A stretch of DNA of 17,933 bases, taken from Hyphomicrobiaceae bacterium (GTDB lineage: Bacteria > Pseudomonadota > Alphaproteobacteria > Rhizobiales > Hyphomicrobiaceae). A program made the position numbers and the translations under genes. Below are positions 6,929 through 13,593 of this stretch, piece by piece. Every line of letters begins with the position of its first letter. Within the stretch, counting starts at the first letter, position 1. The stretch lies in the NCBI GenBank assembly GCA_020442225.1, contig JAGRKR010000307.1, forward strand, positions 1 through 17,933, read 5' to 3'. Below the pieces are notes generated by a model, which was given only the letters and a program-made list of their open reading frames with translations, had not been told where the DNA came from and did not search any database.

Positions 6929-8113
6929 ATGCTCGAAGCCAGGGTCCTCAACGGAGTCGGCGCGCTGCCGCAGGGCGCATGGCAGCGCTTCTTCGACGGC
7001 GAGCCCGAATGCTGGGCCTACCATCGCGTCGCCGAGCAGTGTCCTCCCGACGGCTTCAAGCTGGGTGCGGTGGGCGTCTACGACGGGGCTCGCCCCGTGG
7101 CGGCCGCCCCCGTATTCCGTGTCGACTACCGTCTCGACACTGCGTTGCAGGGCGGCCTGCGCCGCATGAGCGACTGGATCTACCGGCGCATACCCGGGCT
7201 CGTCAGCCTGCCCGTGCTGTGTCTTGGCTCGCCCTTGACGGACCTCTGCCGGATCGGCATCGATCCCGATCTCGACGTGTCCGAACGCCGGCGAGCGCTC
7301 GGCGCGCTCCTCGACGGTCTGGAGCGCGCGGCGGCGACGGACCATGTCGGACTGGTCGCGCTCAAGAATGTCGCCGACAGCGAGGCGGAATGGGCCCACG
7401 CGGGGTTGGCGGCGGCGGGCTTCACGCGCATCACCAGCGTGCCCGTGGCGTATCTCGACATCACGCACGGTGATCTCAACAGCTACATCCGGGCGCAGGA
7501 CGCGGCCACGGCCGCCTATTTCCGGCGCAAGCTGCGGGCGCTTTCCAAGCTCAGGATCGAGTACCGGCGCTCCATCGACGGGCTCGAGGATCAGGTCAAC
7601 GCGCTCTACGCCCAGACACGCTCGCAAAGCGGTGTCGACTACGGGGACTTCGACGCCCTGCATCCCGACTATTTCCGCACCGTGATCGAGCAACTGGGCG
7701 ACCGGGCGCGATTGATGCTCGCCTGGCATGACGGGCAGCTCGTCAGCTTCCAGCTCTTTCTGCGCGGCAGCGGCGAGGTCGTCGCCAAGTACATCGGCAT
7801 GCACTATCCGCTGGCTCGCGAGTTCAACGCCTACTTCATCAACTGGTTCATGCTGATCAAGTTCGCCATGGATCATGACATCCCGCGCGTGCAGATGGGC
7901 ACGACGGCCTACCGCGCCAAGGTGCTTCTCGGTGCGCGCCTCGAGCGGACCTGGATGTACTTCCGCCATCGTCGCAGGGTGCCGAACGGCATGCTCAAGG
8001 TGTTGGCGCCGCTCGGGGACTTCGAGCGCCACGATCCGGAGCTCAAGGCGCTACGGCTGGGCGGGCGGCCGGTTCGGGGCATGCCGACGGCGGTCGACGC
8101 GCTGCGCGTGTGA
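6929..8113 (+). CDS. FemAB/BioF2-like GNAT-fold acyltransferase
   Basis: A 394-residue soluble protein. The C-terminal half (about 185-345) matches the Acetyltransf_6 (BioF2-like) / FemAB-like fold. It has a helix YFRRKLRALSKLRIEY (198-212), a strand RLMLAWHDGQLVSFQLFLRG (261-280) and a helix FNAYFINWFMLIKFAMDHDI (299-318). The conserved MGTTAYRAK segment (323-331) and LERTWMYFRHR (338-348) follow. The N-terminal half is a divergent second GNAT-like lobe, as in FemABX proteins. Such enzymes transfer an acyl or aminoacyl group to an amine, for example in cell-wall cross-bridges, exopolysaccharide or N-acyl lipids. The start ATG at 6929 is ten bases after the esterase stop. AAGGA is very close to it, so translation may be coupled. 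The paired esterase suggests shared acyl chemistry. The exact acceptor is not deducible. Confidence 0.75.
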   Translation: MLEARVLNGVGALPQGAWQRFFDGEPECWAYHRVAEQCPPDGFKLGAVGVYDGARPVAAAPVFRVDYRLDTALQGGLRRMSDWIYRRIPGLVSLPVLCLGSPLTDLCRIGIDPDLDVSERRRALGALLDGLERAAATDHVGLVALKNVADSEAEWAHAGLAAAGFTRITSVPVAYLDITHGDLNSYIRAQDAATAAYFRRKLRALSKLRIEYRRSIDGLEDQVNALYAQTRSQSGVDYGDFDALHPDYFRTVIEQLGDRARLMLAWHDGQLVSFQLFLRGSGEVVAKYIGMHYPLAREFNAYFINWFMLIKFAMDHDIPRVQMGTTAYRAKVLLGARLERTWMYFRHRRRVPNGMLKVLAPLGDFERHDPELKALRLGGRPVRGMPTAVDALRV

Positions 8114-8485
8114 CGGAGTGCCGCCGATGCTGCGCACCAAAAATTGTGTCGCAGCGGCCACAGGCTCCGGCGACGGCCATCTTGCCGACCGAATCTCCTG
8201 CTGCCCTCTTGCATGATCCGAGCGCGTGCCCCACTTCCAGCTCATGGTTGAACGACATTCAGGGCGGACCTGATCCAGGAGGCGGGCCGCAGAGCCTGCA
8301 AGCTGATCGACGGCTGCATCGCCGGTAGAAACGCTACCCGGATGTTCCGTGTGCTCGGCGTCGCGGGGCTTGTTAGTGTCTTGCTGGATCTCCAGGTATC
8401 GACCCGGGCCGAAGGGTCCTGTCCGGGATCATGAGCTTCGTTTTACTCAGGGAGCGCCCGTTGGCAACGATGTGGCGCGTTGAGA
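8114..8485. other. 372-bp intergenic region, no convincing gene
   Basis: No frame here shows coding character with a ribosome site. One bulged hairpin, CCGGTAG (8322-8328) with CTACCCGG (8334-8341), is visible but has no T-run, so it is not an obvious terminator. Promoter-like boxes for the following DUF2147 gene are poor; the best are TTGTTA at 8370 and TTTACT at 8442, and neither pairs well. A 30-codon frame from ATG 8342 has a hydrophobic start but no Shine-Dalgarno. Confidence 0.6.
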
Positions 8486-9049
8486 ATGTCACTAGCGATC
8501 GAAACTAGCCGCCGGAGCAGCTCTGGTCGCCGGCGTGCGGTGTTGGCGGCATGCGTTCTCGGGCTCACCGGAGTATGGGCCGGCATTTGGCCCGGTGGAG
8601 CCAGTGCTCAGGCTCCCGCCCCTGCCCCCGTTGAGCAGCCCGGTTATACCGGCGTCTGGATCGACCATACCGGACGCGGCGCCGTGGAGATCCTCCGGTG
8701 CGGGGAAGGTCTGTGCGGACGGATCTTCTGGCTGAAATCGCAAACGGACGGGCGCGGACGCCCGTTGACGGATGCCAACAATCCCGTGTCCTCGAAGCGG
8801 CGTCAGCCCATTTGCGGACTGCAGATCATCCGCAATTTGCGGCCTGTCGCCAACGGCAAGTGGGACAATGGCAAGATCTACGATCCCGAGCGCGGCGAAG
8901 AATTCGATGTCGAACTGACGCTCAAGGGTCCGGATAAGCTGCAGGTTCTGGGATATGCCGGCCTGAAGTGGCTCAGCGAGACCATGATCTGGCGGCGGGC
9001 GCCGGTCGATATCAAGCCGTGCTCGACCACCTTGCAGCGGGCCGGCTAG
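8486..9049 (+). CDS. Secreted DUF2147 domain protein
   Basis: A 187-residue protein with an export signal: an Arg-rich n-region (SRRSSSGRRR), a hydrophobic core (AVLAACVLGLTGVWAGI) and an AxA site (ASA|QA) predicting cleavage after Ala41. A Pro/Ala linker then leads to a DUF2147 domain at about 54-175. Typical family features are GVWIDHTGRGAVEILRC with CGEGLCGRIFWLK (Cys pair), a DANNP stretch, CGLQIIRNLRP, GKIYDPERGEEF and a final lipocalin-like strand ETMIWRR. Proteins of this family are small periplasmic or envelope beta-barrels of unknown biochemical role. The ATG at 8486 is chosen over an in-frame TTG at 8480; neither has a strong Shine-Dalgarno. It precedes the exporter operon by 402 bp, so it probably has its own transcript. 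A twin-arginine signal was considered, but the pair lacks the usual following hydrophobic residues. Confidence 0.85.
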   Translation: MSLAIETSRRSSSGRRRAVLAACVLGLTGVWAGIWPGGASAQAPAPAPVEQPGYTGVWIDHTGRGAVEILRCGEGLCGRIFWLKSQTDGRGRPLTDANNPVSSKRRQPICGLQIIRNLRPVANGKWDNGKIYDPERGEEFDVELTLKGPDKLQVLGYAGLKWLSETMIWRRAPVDIKPCSTTLQRAG

Positions 9050-9242
9050 GATGTGATCGGCCGTGATGACGGCGCAGCCTTCCCCTGAACGGCGTGCCCT
9101 TATTGCACAGCGGCCCTTGGATTTTGAGTGCGAGCCACGACTTTGATGAGAGGCGCGCACTCGTCCTGCGCGTCACGTGGCGCCAGCGCTCCCGCCGACG
9201 CTGCCGGTCGCCGGCGCACAGGCATGGATGGGTTGGTGCGGG

Positions 9243-9258
9243 ATCGCGAGATCGCGAT
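9243..9258. promoter_or_regulatory. 16-bp palindrome upstream of the exporter promoter (possible operator)
   Basis: ATCGCGA (9243-9249), GA, TCGCGAT (9252-9258) is a perfect 7-bp inverted repeat with a 2-bp spacer, about 75-90 bp upstream of the candidate exporter promoter boxes. The position and dyad suit an activator or repressor dimer. No regulator gene is adjacent, and chance is possible in GC-rich sequence. Confidence 0.3.
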
Positions 9259-9333
9259 GATGTGCGGAGGCCGGAGCAACTGCGGTGCTGGCCAGTTCGC
9301 GTTGTGCCATCTATAGTGCTGGGTGTTCAATGT

Positions 9334-9361
9334 TTGGACAAAGACTGCTAGAGACTATATG
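9334..9361 (+). promoter_or_regulatory. Candidate promoter of the ABC exporter operon
   Basis: TTGGAC (9334-9339; the overlapping TGGACA matches 5 of 6 of the -35 consensus) and TATATG (9356-9361, 4 of 6) are 15-16 bp apart in the most AT-rich part of the gap. A TATAGT box (9312-9317) upstream lacks a matching -35. Consensus matching only. Confidence 0.35.
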
Positions 9362-9451
9362 CACGGGTGAGCCTGGCACTCTTGAAGTTGCACGTGTCGG
9401 ACGTTCGGCGCGTAGGTCTGGGGGCGCTTTCGCCGAGAGAAGCTGTCACTC

Positions 9452-10579
9452 ATGGTTCTGACACTCGCCTTCCGGAATCTCGTTCACGATCGCATGCGCC
9501 TCGTCGTCACGCTGGTCGGCATCATGTTTTCTGTGGTGCTGGTGGCGGTGCAGCTCGGGCTCTACTTCGGCGCGCAGACGATGATCGTGAATACGATCGA
9601 CCAGACCGATGCGGACCTCTGGGTCATGCCGCGCGGCACCAAGAGCTTCGTGGACTCCTCGCCCCTGCGTGGCCGCGAGAAGCACGCCGCCCTTTCCACT
9701 CCCGGCATTGCGGAAGTTGCCGAACTCGTCGTCGTCGCCATCGAGTGGCGCAAGCCGGAAGGTGGCGGCACGCCCATCGTGCTGCTGGGAATCGAGCCGT
9801 CCGGTATCGGCCTGCAGCCCTGGAACATCATCTCCGGTAACGCCGCCGATCTGACGACGCCCGATGGCGTCGCCGTCGACAAGTCCTATCTGGACGATCT
9901 CGGCGTCAAGAAGGTCGGGGACATCGCGCAGATCGAGAACCAGAAGGTCCGCGTCGTCGCGATCACCGAGAAGATCCGCTCCTTCACGACGATGCCCTAC
10001 GTCTTCATGACGCTCTCTCAGGCGCGCCGCTATCTCAATGCGCCGCACCACTTCTCCAGCTATCTGCTGCTGCGCGTGGCGAAGGGCCAGGACATCGAGG
10101 CCGTGCGGCAGCGCCTCATCGACCGGATGGACGAGGTCGATGTGCTGACCACCCGGGAGTTCCGGGACCGTACGCTCAATCAGTGGCTGTTCGCCACCGG
10201 CGCGGGCTACGCGCTCATCATCGGCGCCGTGCTCGGCCTTATCGTCGGCACCGTCATCGTCGCCCAGACGCTCTACGCCAGCACCAAGGACCACCTGAAC
10301 GAGTTCGCGACGCTGCGTGCCCTCGGCTCCACGACGCGCTACATCATGAGCGTCATCCTCGGACAGGCGATCTTCAGCGCCGTCATCGGCTACATCATCG
10401 CCATGTTCATCGTCGTGGCGGTCGTAAAGGCGAGCGCGGATTCAGCGATGCCGATCATCATGACAGCGCCGCTGGCGGTCGGTTTGCTGGGATTGACGGT
10501 GTTGATGTGTGCCCTGTCCGCCGTCTCGGCGATCGCCAAGGTGACGCGGATCGATCCAGCGATGGTGTTCGGACGATGA
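9452..10579 (+). CDS. ABC exporter permease, DevC/FtsX-like (MacB-type topology)
   Basis: A 375-residue inner-membrane permease. One N-terminal membrane helix (about 17-40, RLVVTLVGIMFSVVLVAVQLGL) is followed by a large periplasmic domain (about 41-245). Three C-terminal helices lie near 253-277, 300-325 and 337-362. This four-helix type VII arrangement is that of MacB, LolC and DevC. The early segment TLAFRNLVHDRMRL and the DADLWVMPRGTKSF stretch resemble DevC, the permease for heterocyst glycolipid export in cyanobacteria. The last coding bases overlap the ATPase start as ATGA, so translation is coupled. The Shine-Dalgarno is modest (GAGAGAAG). The exported substrate is unknown; lipid-like or envelope material is an inference from the DevC resemblance. 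Confidence 0.88.
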   Translation: MVLTLAFRNLVHDRMRLVVTLVGIMFSVVLVAVQLGLYFGAQTMIVNTIDQTDADLWVMPRGTKSFVDSSPLRGREKHAALSTPGIAEVAELVVVAIEWRKPEGGGTPIVLLGIEPSGIGLQPWNIISGNAADLTTPDGVAVDKSYLDDLGVKKVGDIAQIENQKVRVVAITEKIRSFTTMPYVFMTLSQARRYLNAPHHFSSYLLLRVAKGQDIEAVRQRLIDRMDEVDVLTTREFRDRTLNQWLFATGAGYALIIGAVLGLIVGTVIVAQTLYASTKDHLNEFATLRALGSTTRYIMSVILGQAIFSAVIGYIIAMFIVVAVVKASADSAMPIIMTAPLAVGLLGLTVLMCALSAVSAIAKVTRIDPAMVFGR

Positions 10580-11328
10580 GTTCAAAAGTCATTCTGCAAG
10601 CCGAACGCGTGGTGAAAATCGTCGGGCAAGGCGCCGGACAGGTTCGCGCGCTCAAGGGGGTCAACGTCGGCCTGCGAACAGGCGAACTGACGCTGCTGAT
10701 GGGCCCCTCCGGCAGCGGCAAGACGACCTTGCTCTCGATCCTCGGCTGCATCCTCTCCGCCACCGAGGGAGAGGTGAAGATCGCCGGCAAGACCACGCGA
10801 GGTCTCGGTGCTGAAGGTCTCGCCGACCTGCGGCGAAAGCATGTCGGCTTCATCTTCCAGTCGTATAATCTGTTTCCGACGCTGACGGCGGAGGAGAATG
10901 TCCGCCTGTCGCTCGACGTCTCCGGCATTCGCGGACGAGAGGCCTCCAAGCGCGCCAGGGAGGCGCTGGAAAAGGTCGGCCTTTCTCACCGCCTGAACGC
11001 CTACCCGAAGACCATGAGCGGCGGCGAGAAGCAGCGCGTAGCCGTGGCGCGCGCCGTCGCCGGCTCCCCATCCGTGGTACTCGCCGACGAGCCGACGGCC
11101 GCTCTCGACAGCGAGAATGGACAGGCCGTCATGGCGCTCCTCGCCGAAATCGCACGCGACCGCTCCCGGGCGGTGCTTGCCGTCACGCACGATCCGCGTA
11201 CATTGCCGTTCGCCGGCCGGATCATTCGCATCGAGGACGGGCGTATCGTCGGAGACGAGCGCTCGAGTTTGGCTGCCATACATGTCCCGGTGAAATCGCA
11301 GAAAGGCAAGAGTAGGGCACATGCATAA
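10576..11328 (+). CDS. ABC exporter ATP-binding protein (DevA/LolD/MacB type)
   Basis: A 250-residue nucleotide-binding subunit that powers the neighbouring permease. All motifs are intact. Walker A GPSGSGKTT is at 43-51 with Lys49, and the Q-loop FIFQSYNLFP has Gln95. The signature SGGEKQR begins at 148, and Walker B SVVLADEP has Asp171 and Glu172. The D-loop is AALD and the H-loop AVTHDPR has His205. The FIFQSYNLFPTLTAEENV stretch is characteristic of the MacB/LolD/DevA group that pairs with FtsX-like permeases. The ATG at 10576 overlaps the permease stop by the ATGA arrangement. The short basic C-terminal tail (KSQKGKSRAHA) is overlapped by the start of the next gene, giving a three-gene coupled operon. 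Confidence 0.93.
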   Translation: MSSKVILQAERVVKIVGQGAGQVRALKGVNVGLRTGELTLLMGPSGSGKTTLLSILGCILSATEGEVKIAGKTTRGLGAEGLADLRRKHVGFIFQSYNLFPTLTAEENVRLSLDVSGIRGREASKRAREALEKVGLSHRLNAYPKTMSGGEKQRVAVARAVAGSPSVVLADEPTAALDSENGQAVMALLAEIARDRSRAVLAVTHDPRTLPFAGRIIRIEDGRIVGDERSSLAAIHVPVKSQKGKSRAHA

Positions 11329-12436
11329 GTGGGACACGGTCGCATCTCTCGCGGCCTTTGCGATCGCGATCGGGCTGGGTGCCATCGGCTTCGCCGTCTA
11401 CGACGTCTGCTGCAGTGGCGACGGCACGACGACCAGCAAGCCGGTCGTGCGGACAGAGGCCGGCAAGAAGAAGGCCACCGGCCAGTGGTCGGCATCGGCG
11501 CCCGGCCGCGTCGAGCCCAAGTTCGGCGAGGTCAAGGTCACCGCGACCGTTCCGGGCCGCATCGTGAACGTGCTCGCGCGGACCGGAGACAAGGTTTCGG
11601 CCGGCGATGTGCTTATCCTGCTCGACGACCGCGAGCCGCGCGCGCGCATCCGCGCCGCCGAGACGCTGGTTCGGATGCTCAAGAAGGCGCGGGACAGCGA
11701 GCCGCAGGTCGCGCGCGACGTCAAGGACCGACGTGAGCAGCAGGACCGGCTCTTCGACGCCGAGCGGTCCCTGTTCCGGGCGCGGGAGCGGCTGGACAAG
11801 GCCGTCATCGATCGTCGCGAGGGGCGGGGCAGCGGCGACATCGCACGTGCGCGTGATGACGTGGCCGATGGCGAGCGGCGCGTGGTGAGCGAGCGCGCTG
11901 CGCTGAAAAAGTTCGAGGACGACACCGGACTGCCGGCTCCCAGCAAGCTTGAGTCCGATCTCGTCACCGCGCGGGCCCAGCTTTCGCTGGCGGAGACGGC
12001 GTTCGACCATACGCGTGTCCGCGCACCGAACGATGGGACGGTATTGCGCATGATCGCGCGCAAGGGAGAGACGGCCGTCCCGTCTCCGGAAAACCTGCTG
12101 GTCATTCTCGGCGATCTCACGGGCCTGCGCATCCGGGCCGAGCTCGACGAGCGCGACATCAAGAAGGTCAGAGTGGGACAGCGGACGATGATCCGTGCCG
12201 ATGCCTTCCCGGGCCGCGAGTTCGAGGGGCGCGTGGCGCGCGTCGCGCCGGCACTCCTGCCGGCACAGCTCGGCGCCAAGGGACCGCGTCGACCCACCGA
12301 TGTCGATGTGCTCGAGATATTCGTCGACGTGACCGGGCAGTCTGAGCTGCGCGCCGGCATGCGCGTGGATGTGTTCTTCCGCTCCGACGCGACGGTCGGG
12401 ACGGAGCAGTCGAAGCGCAAGACCGCCTCGAACTAG
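11321..12436 (+). CDS. HlyD/DevB-like membrane fusion (periplasmic adaptor) protein
   Basis: A 371-residue adaptor anchored by one N-terminal helix (7-29, ASLAAFAIAIGLGAIGFAV), followed by adjacent cysteines at 30-31. The first lipoyl half-motif is at about 68-105 (VTATVPGRIVNVLARTGDKVSAGDVLILLDD). A long charged alpha-helical hairpin runs from about 108 to 225. The second lipoyl half begins with DHTRVRAPNDGTV (229-241). A beta-barrel region ends in LRAGMRVDVFF. This is the domain order of adaptors that join an inner-membrane ABC exporter to a TolC-like duct. The ATG at 11321 lies eight bases inside the ATPase gene. No TolC homologue is in the window, so an outer-membrane partner would be encoded elsewhere. 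The operon order permease-ATPase-adaptor differs from the adaptor-permease-ATPase order of cyanobacterial devBCA. Confidence 0.9.
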   Translation: MHKWDTVASLAAFAIAIGLGAIGFAVYDVCCSGDGTTTSKPVVRTEAGKKKATGQWSASAPGRVEPKFGEVKVTATVPGRIVNVLARTGDKVSAGDVLILLDDREPRARIRAAETLVRMLKKARDSEPQVARDVKDRREQQDRLFDAERSLFRARERLDKAVIDRREGRGSGDIARARDDVADGERRVVSERAALKKFEDDTGLPAPSKLESDLVTARAQLSLAETAFDHTRVRAPNDGTVLRMIARKGETAVPSPENLLVILGDLTGLRIRAELDERDIKKVRVGQRTMIRADAFPGREFEGRVARVAPALLPAQLGAKGPRRPTDVDVLEIFVDVTGQSELRAGMRVDVFFRSDATVGTEQSKRKTASN

Positions 12437-12472
12437 GCGCCGTGGTGGCGACCAGCTTTGAAGCTATGCAGT

Positions 12473-12501
12473 AGGGCGCCTTGGGGCGCCCTTCTTGCTT
12501 T
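12473..12501 (+). terminator. Intrinsic-type terminator of the exporter operon
   Basis: AGGGCGCC (12473-12480), TTGG loop, GGCGCCCT (12485-12492) forms a perfect 8-bp GC-rich stem. It is followed by T-rich TCTTGCTTT, 37 bp after the adaptor stop. It may also serve the convergent iclR gene in the other direction, though that side lacks a T-run. Confidence 0.75.
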
Positions 12502-12615
12502 CGGGCTGGCGGTCGGCACACCGCTCATATGCTGGACGCATGGGCTCTGAGTGCGCGGGTGCGATTCACGCTCTCGCCGGACGCGCTCGGCGCATCCGTC
12601 TCGACCGATCGCACC

Positions 12616-13422
12616 CTAAGGCGCGACCTCCTGCAGGCGCTCGAGCTTGCCCACCATGTCGGCGAGCCGCTCGCCAAGTTCGGGCAACTGTTTCGCCGAG
12701 ATGCGCGTGCTGGCCCCGCCGCAGTTGAAGGCGAGCACCGTGCCGTCAACGAGCCTGAGCGGCACGCCGACGGCGTTGTACTCGCTCATCCATTCGCCCG
12801 CCGACACGGTGTACCCAAGCCGCAGGTAGGCGGAGATCGCCTCGTCGATGGTGCGCTTGAGCACCGGCCAGCGCCGCTCATTGCGGGACTTGAGCTCCTT
12901 CAGCACGCCGGCTCGCTCCCGCTCGGTCAACGCCGCGAGATAGGCCCGGCCCATCGCCGTCGTGGCGATCTCGCGGCCGACGCCGATATCGATCGGCACG
13001 ACCATCATCGACGGGTGGCGTGAGCGCTCGACGATGATCATGTTGGCGCCGTCGCGCACGCCGAGCGCCACGGCCGAGCGGGTCAGCTCCGCCAGATCCT
13101 GCATCAGCGGTCGGGCGACCTCGCGGATCGAAAGCTGGCGAAGAACGGGATAGCCGAGCGACAGCACGTGCGGGTGGAGCAGATAGCGGCCGGTTTCCTC
13201 GTCCAGGCGAAGGAAGCCGAGCGCCAGCAGAGTGAAGGTCAGCCGGGATACCGTGGCCTTCGGAAAACGCGTGCGCCGTGCCAGCTCGGCATTGGAAAGC
13301 CCGCGATCGTCCGGCTGAAAAGCCTGCAGGACCTCGAGGCCGCGCGCCAGAGACTTGACGAACTGGCGATCGGTGTTGGCCTTGCCGGACAGAGCGAGTT
13401 CAGTGTTCTTGCGAAATCCCAT
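12616..13422 (-). CDS. IclR-family transcriptional regulator (PcaR/PobR-like)
   Basis: A 268-residue regulator. The N-terminal winged helix-turn-helix (about 21-80) begins QFVKSLARGLEVLQAF, the pattern typical of the PcaR/PobR branch. Its recognition region is LSNAELARRTRFPKATVSRLTFTL, followed by the wing DEETGRYLL. The C-terminal effector domain (about 95-260) contains GREIATTAMGRAYLA and WMSEYNAVGVPL, and FNCGGAS near the ligand pocket. Start 13422 has AGGAGA about nine bases upstream; a longer frame to 13527 would run through its own promoter and was rejected. It diverges from the acyl-CoA synthetase operon, and the 171-bp gap has two perfect inverted repeats. It most likely controls that operon and itself, with the imported acid or its CoA ester as effector. 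Whether it activates or represses cannot be read. Confidence 0.92.
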   Translation of the reverse strand: MGFRKNTELALSGKANTDRQFVKSLARGLEVLQAFQPDDRGLSNAELARRTRFPKATVSRLTFTLLALGFLRLDEETGRYLLHPHVLSLGYPVLRQLSIREVARPLMQDLAELTRSAVALGVRDGANMIIVERSRHPSMMVVPIDIGVGREIATTAMGRAYLAALTERERAGVLKELKSRNERRWPVLKRTIDEAISAYLRLGYTVSAGEWMSEYNAVGVPLRLVDGTVLAFNCGGASTRISAKQLPELGERLADMVGKLERLQEVAP

Positions 13423-13461
13423 CTCGACCGTCTCCTGTGGCGGCAACAGAGCCTGCCCGAC

Positions 13462-13491
13462 TTGACAAGGACCGGACCCCCAAGGAATGAT
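13462..13491 (+). promoter_or_regulatory. Candidate promoter of the acyl-CoA synthetase operon
   Basis: A perfect TTGACA (13462-13467) is followed after 18 bp by AATGAT (13486-13491, 4 of 6 to consensus). Transcription would begin near 13498, placing both inverted repeats just downstream of the start, where a bound IclR-type protein would block elongation. The -10 box is weak, so an activator-dependent promoter further downstream is possible. Confidence 0.35.
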
Positions 13492-13498
13492 GCGGCCG

Positions 13499-13527
13499 AT
13501 TATGCGGAACATTGTTCCAAATTGCAA
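13499..13527 (-). promoter_or_regulatory. Predicted iclR promoter
   Basis: On the minus strand, TTGCAA (13527-13522) and CATAAT (13504-13499, 5 of 6 to TATAAT) are exactly 17 bp apart. The start would be near 13492, giving a leader of about 70 bases before the ATG at 13422. The spacer contains the GGAACA/TGTTCC dyad, which suggests autoregulation. Confidence 0.5.
13506..13518. promoter_or_regulatory. Putative IclR operator 1 (GGAACA-T-TGTTCC)
   Basis: A perfect 6-bp dyad with a 1-bp centre, lying wholly within the predicted iclR promoter spacer. IclR-family operators are commonly short palindromes of the GGAA...TTCC type, which this resembles. Assignment to the adjacent regulator is by position and form. 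Confidence 0.5.
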
Positions 13528-13533
13528 AACAGA

Positions 13534-13549
13534 TTGCGATCAATCGCAA
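13534..13549. promoter_or_regulatory. Second inverted repeat in the iclR/acyl-CoA synthetase gap (TTGCGAT-CA-ATCGCAA)
   Basis: A perfect 7-bp inverted repeat with a 2-bp spacer. Its centre is about 29-30 bp from the centre of operator 1, close to three helical turns. The half-site sequence differs from operator 1, so it may be for a different protein or a lower-affinity IclR contact. Confidence 0.4.
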
Positions 13550-13593
13550 CCTCGGGGTCGCACCGGACCCTGAGCCTCAGGGGTGAAGCGACC

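Larger units (their letters stand above)
9050..9451. other. 402-bp intergenic region upstream of the exporter operon
   Basis: No gene is supported. It contains a weak 5-bp hairpin after the DUF2147 stop (GCCGT/ACGGC, 9060-9073), a 16-bp palindrome at 9243-9258 and promoter-like boxes near 9334-9361 in an AT-richer stretch. This layout fits a regulated promoter for the ABC exporter with a leader of about 85 bases. Short ORFs here overlap each other on both strands and show no coding signal. Confidence 0.6.

Noticed and set aside
8342..8434. 30-codon plus-strand frame with a hydrophobic start before the DUF2147 gene
   Set aside because: It lacks a Shine-Dalgarno, the hydrophobic stretch is short, and the same frame continues upstream of the ATG without a start. 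Probably chance.
3740..8442. Shared 12-mer ATGAGCTTCGTT near 3740 and 8431
   Set aside because: One copy is coding sequence at the NeuD-like start and the other is intergenic. The match does not extend, so no repeat element is supported.
5686..9364. Shared 10-mer CTATATGCAC at 5686-5695 and 9355-9364, both near promoter-like boxes
   Set aside because: Exact 10-base matches are expected many times by chance in 18 kb, and the flanking -35 boxes do not align at the same spacing.
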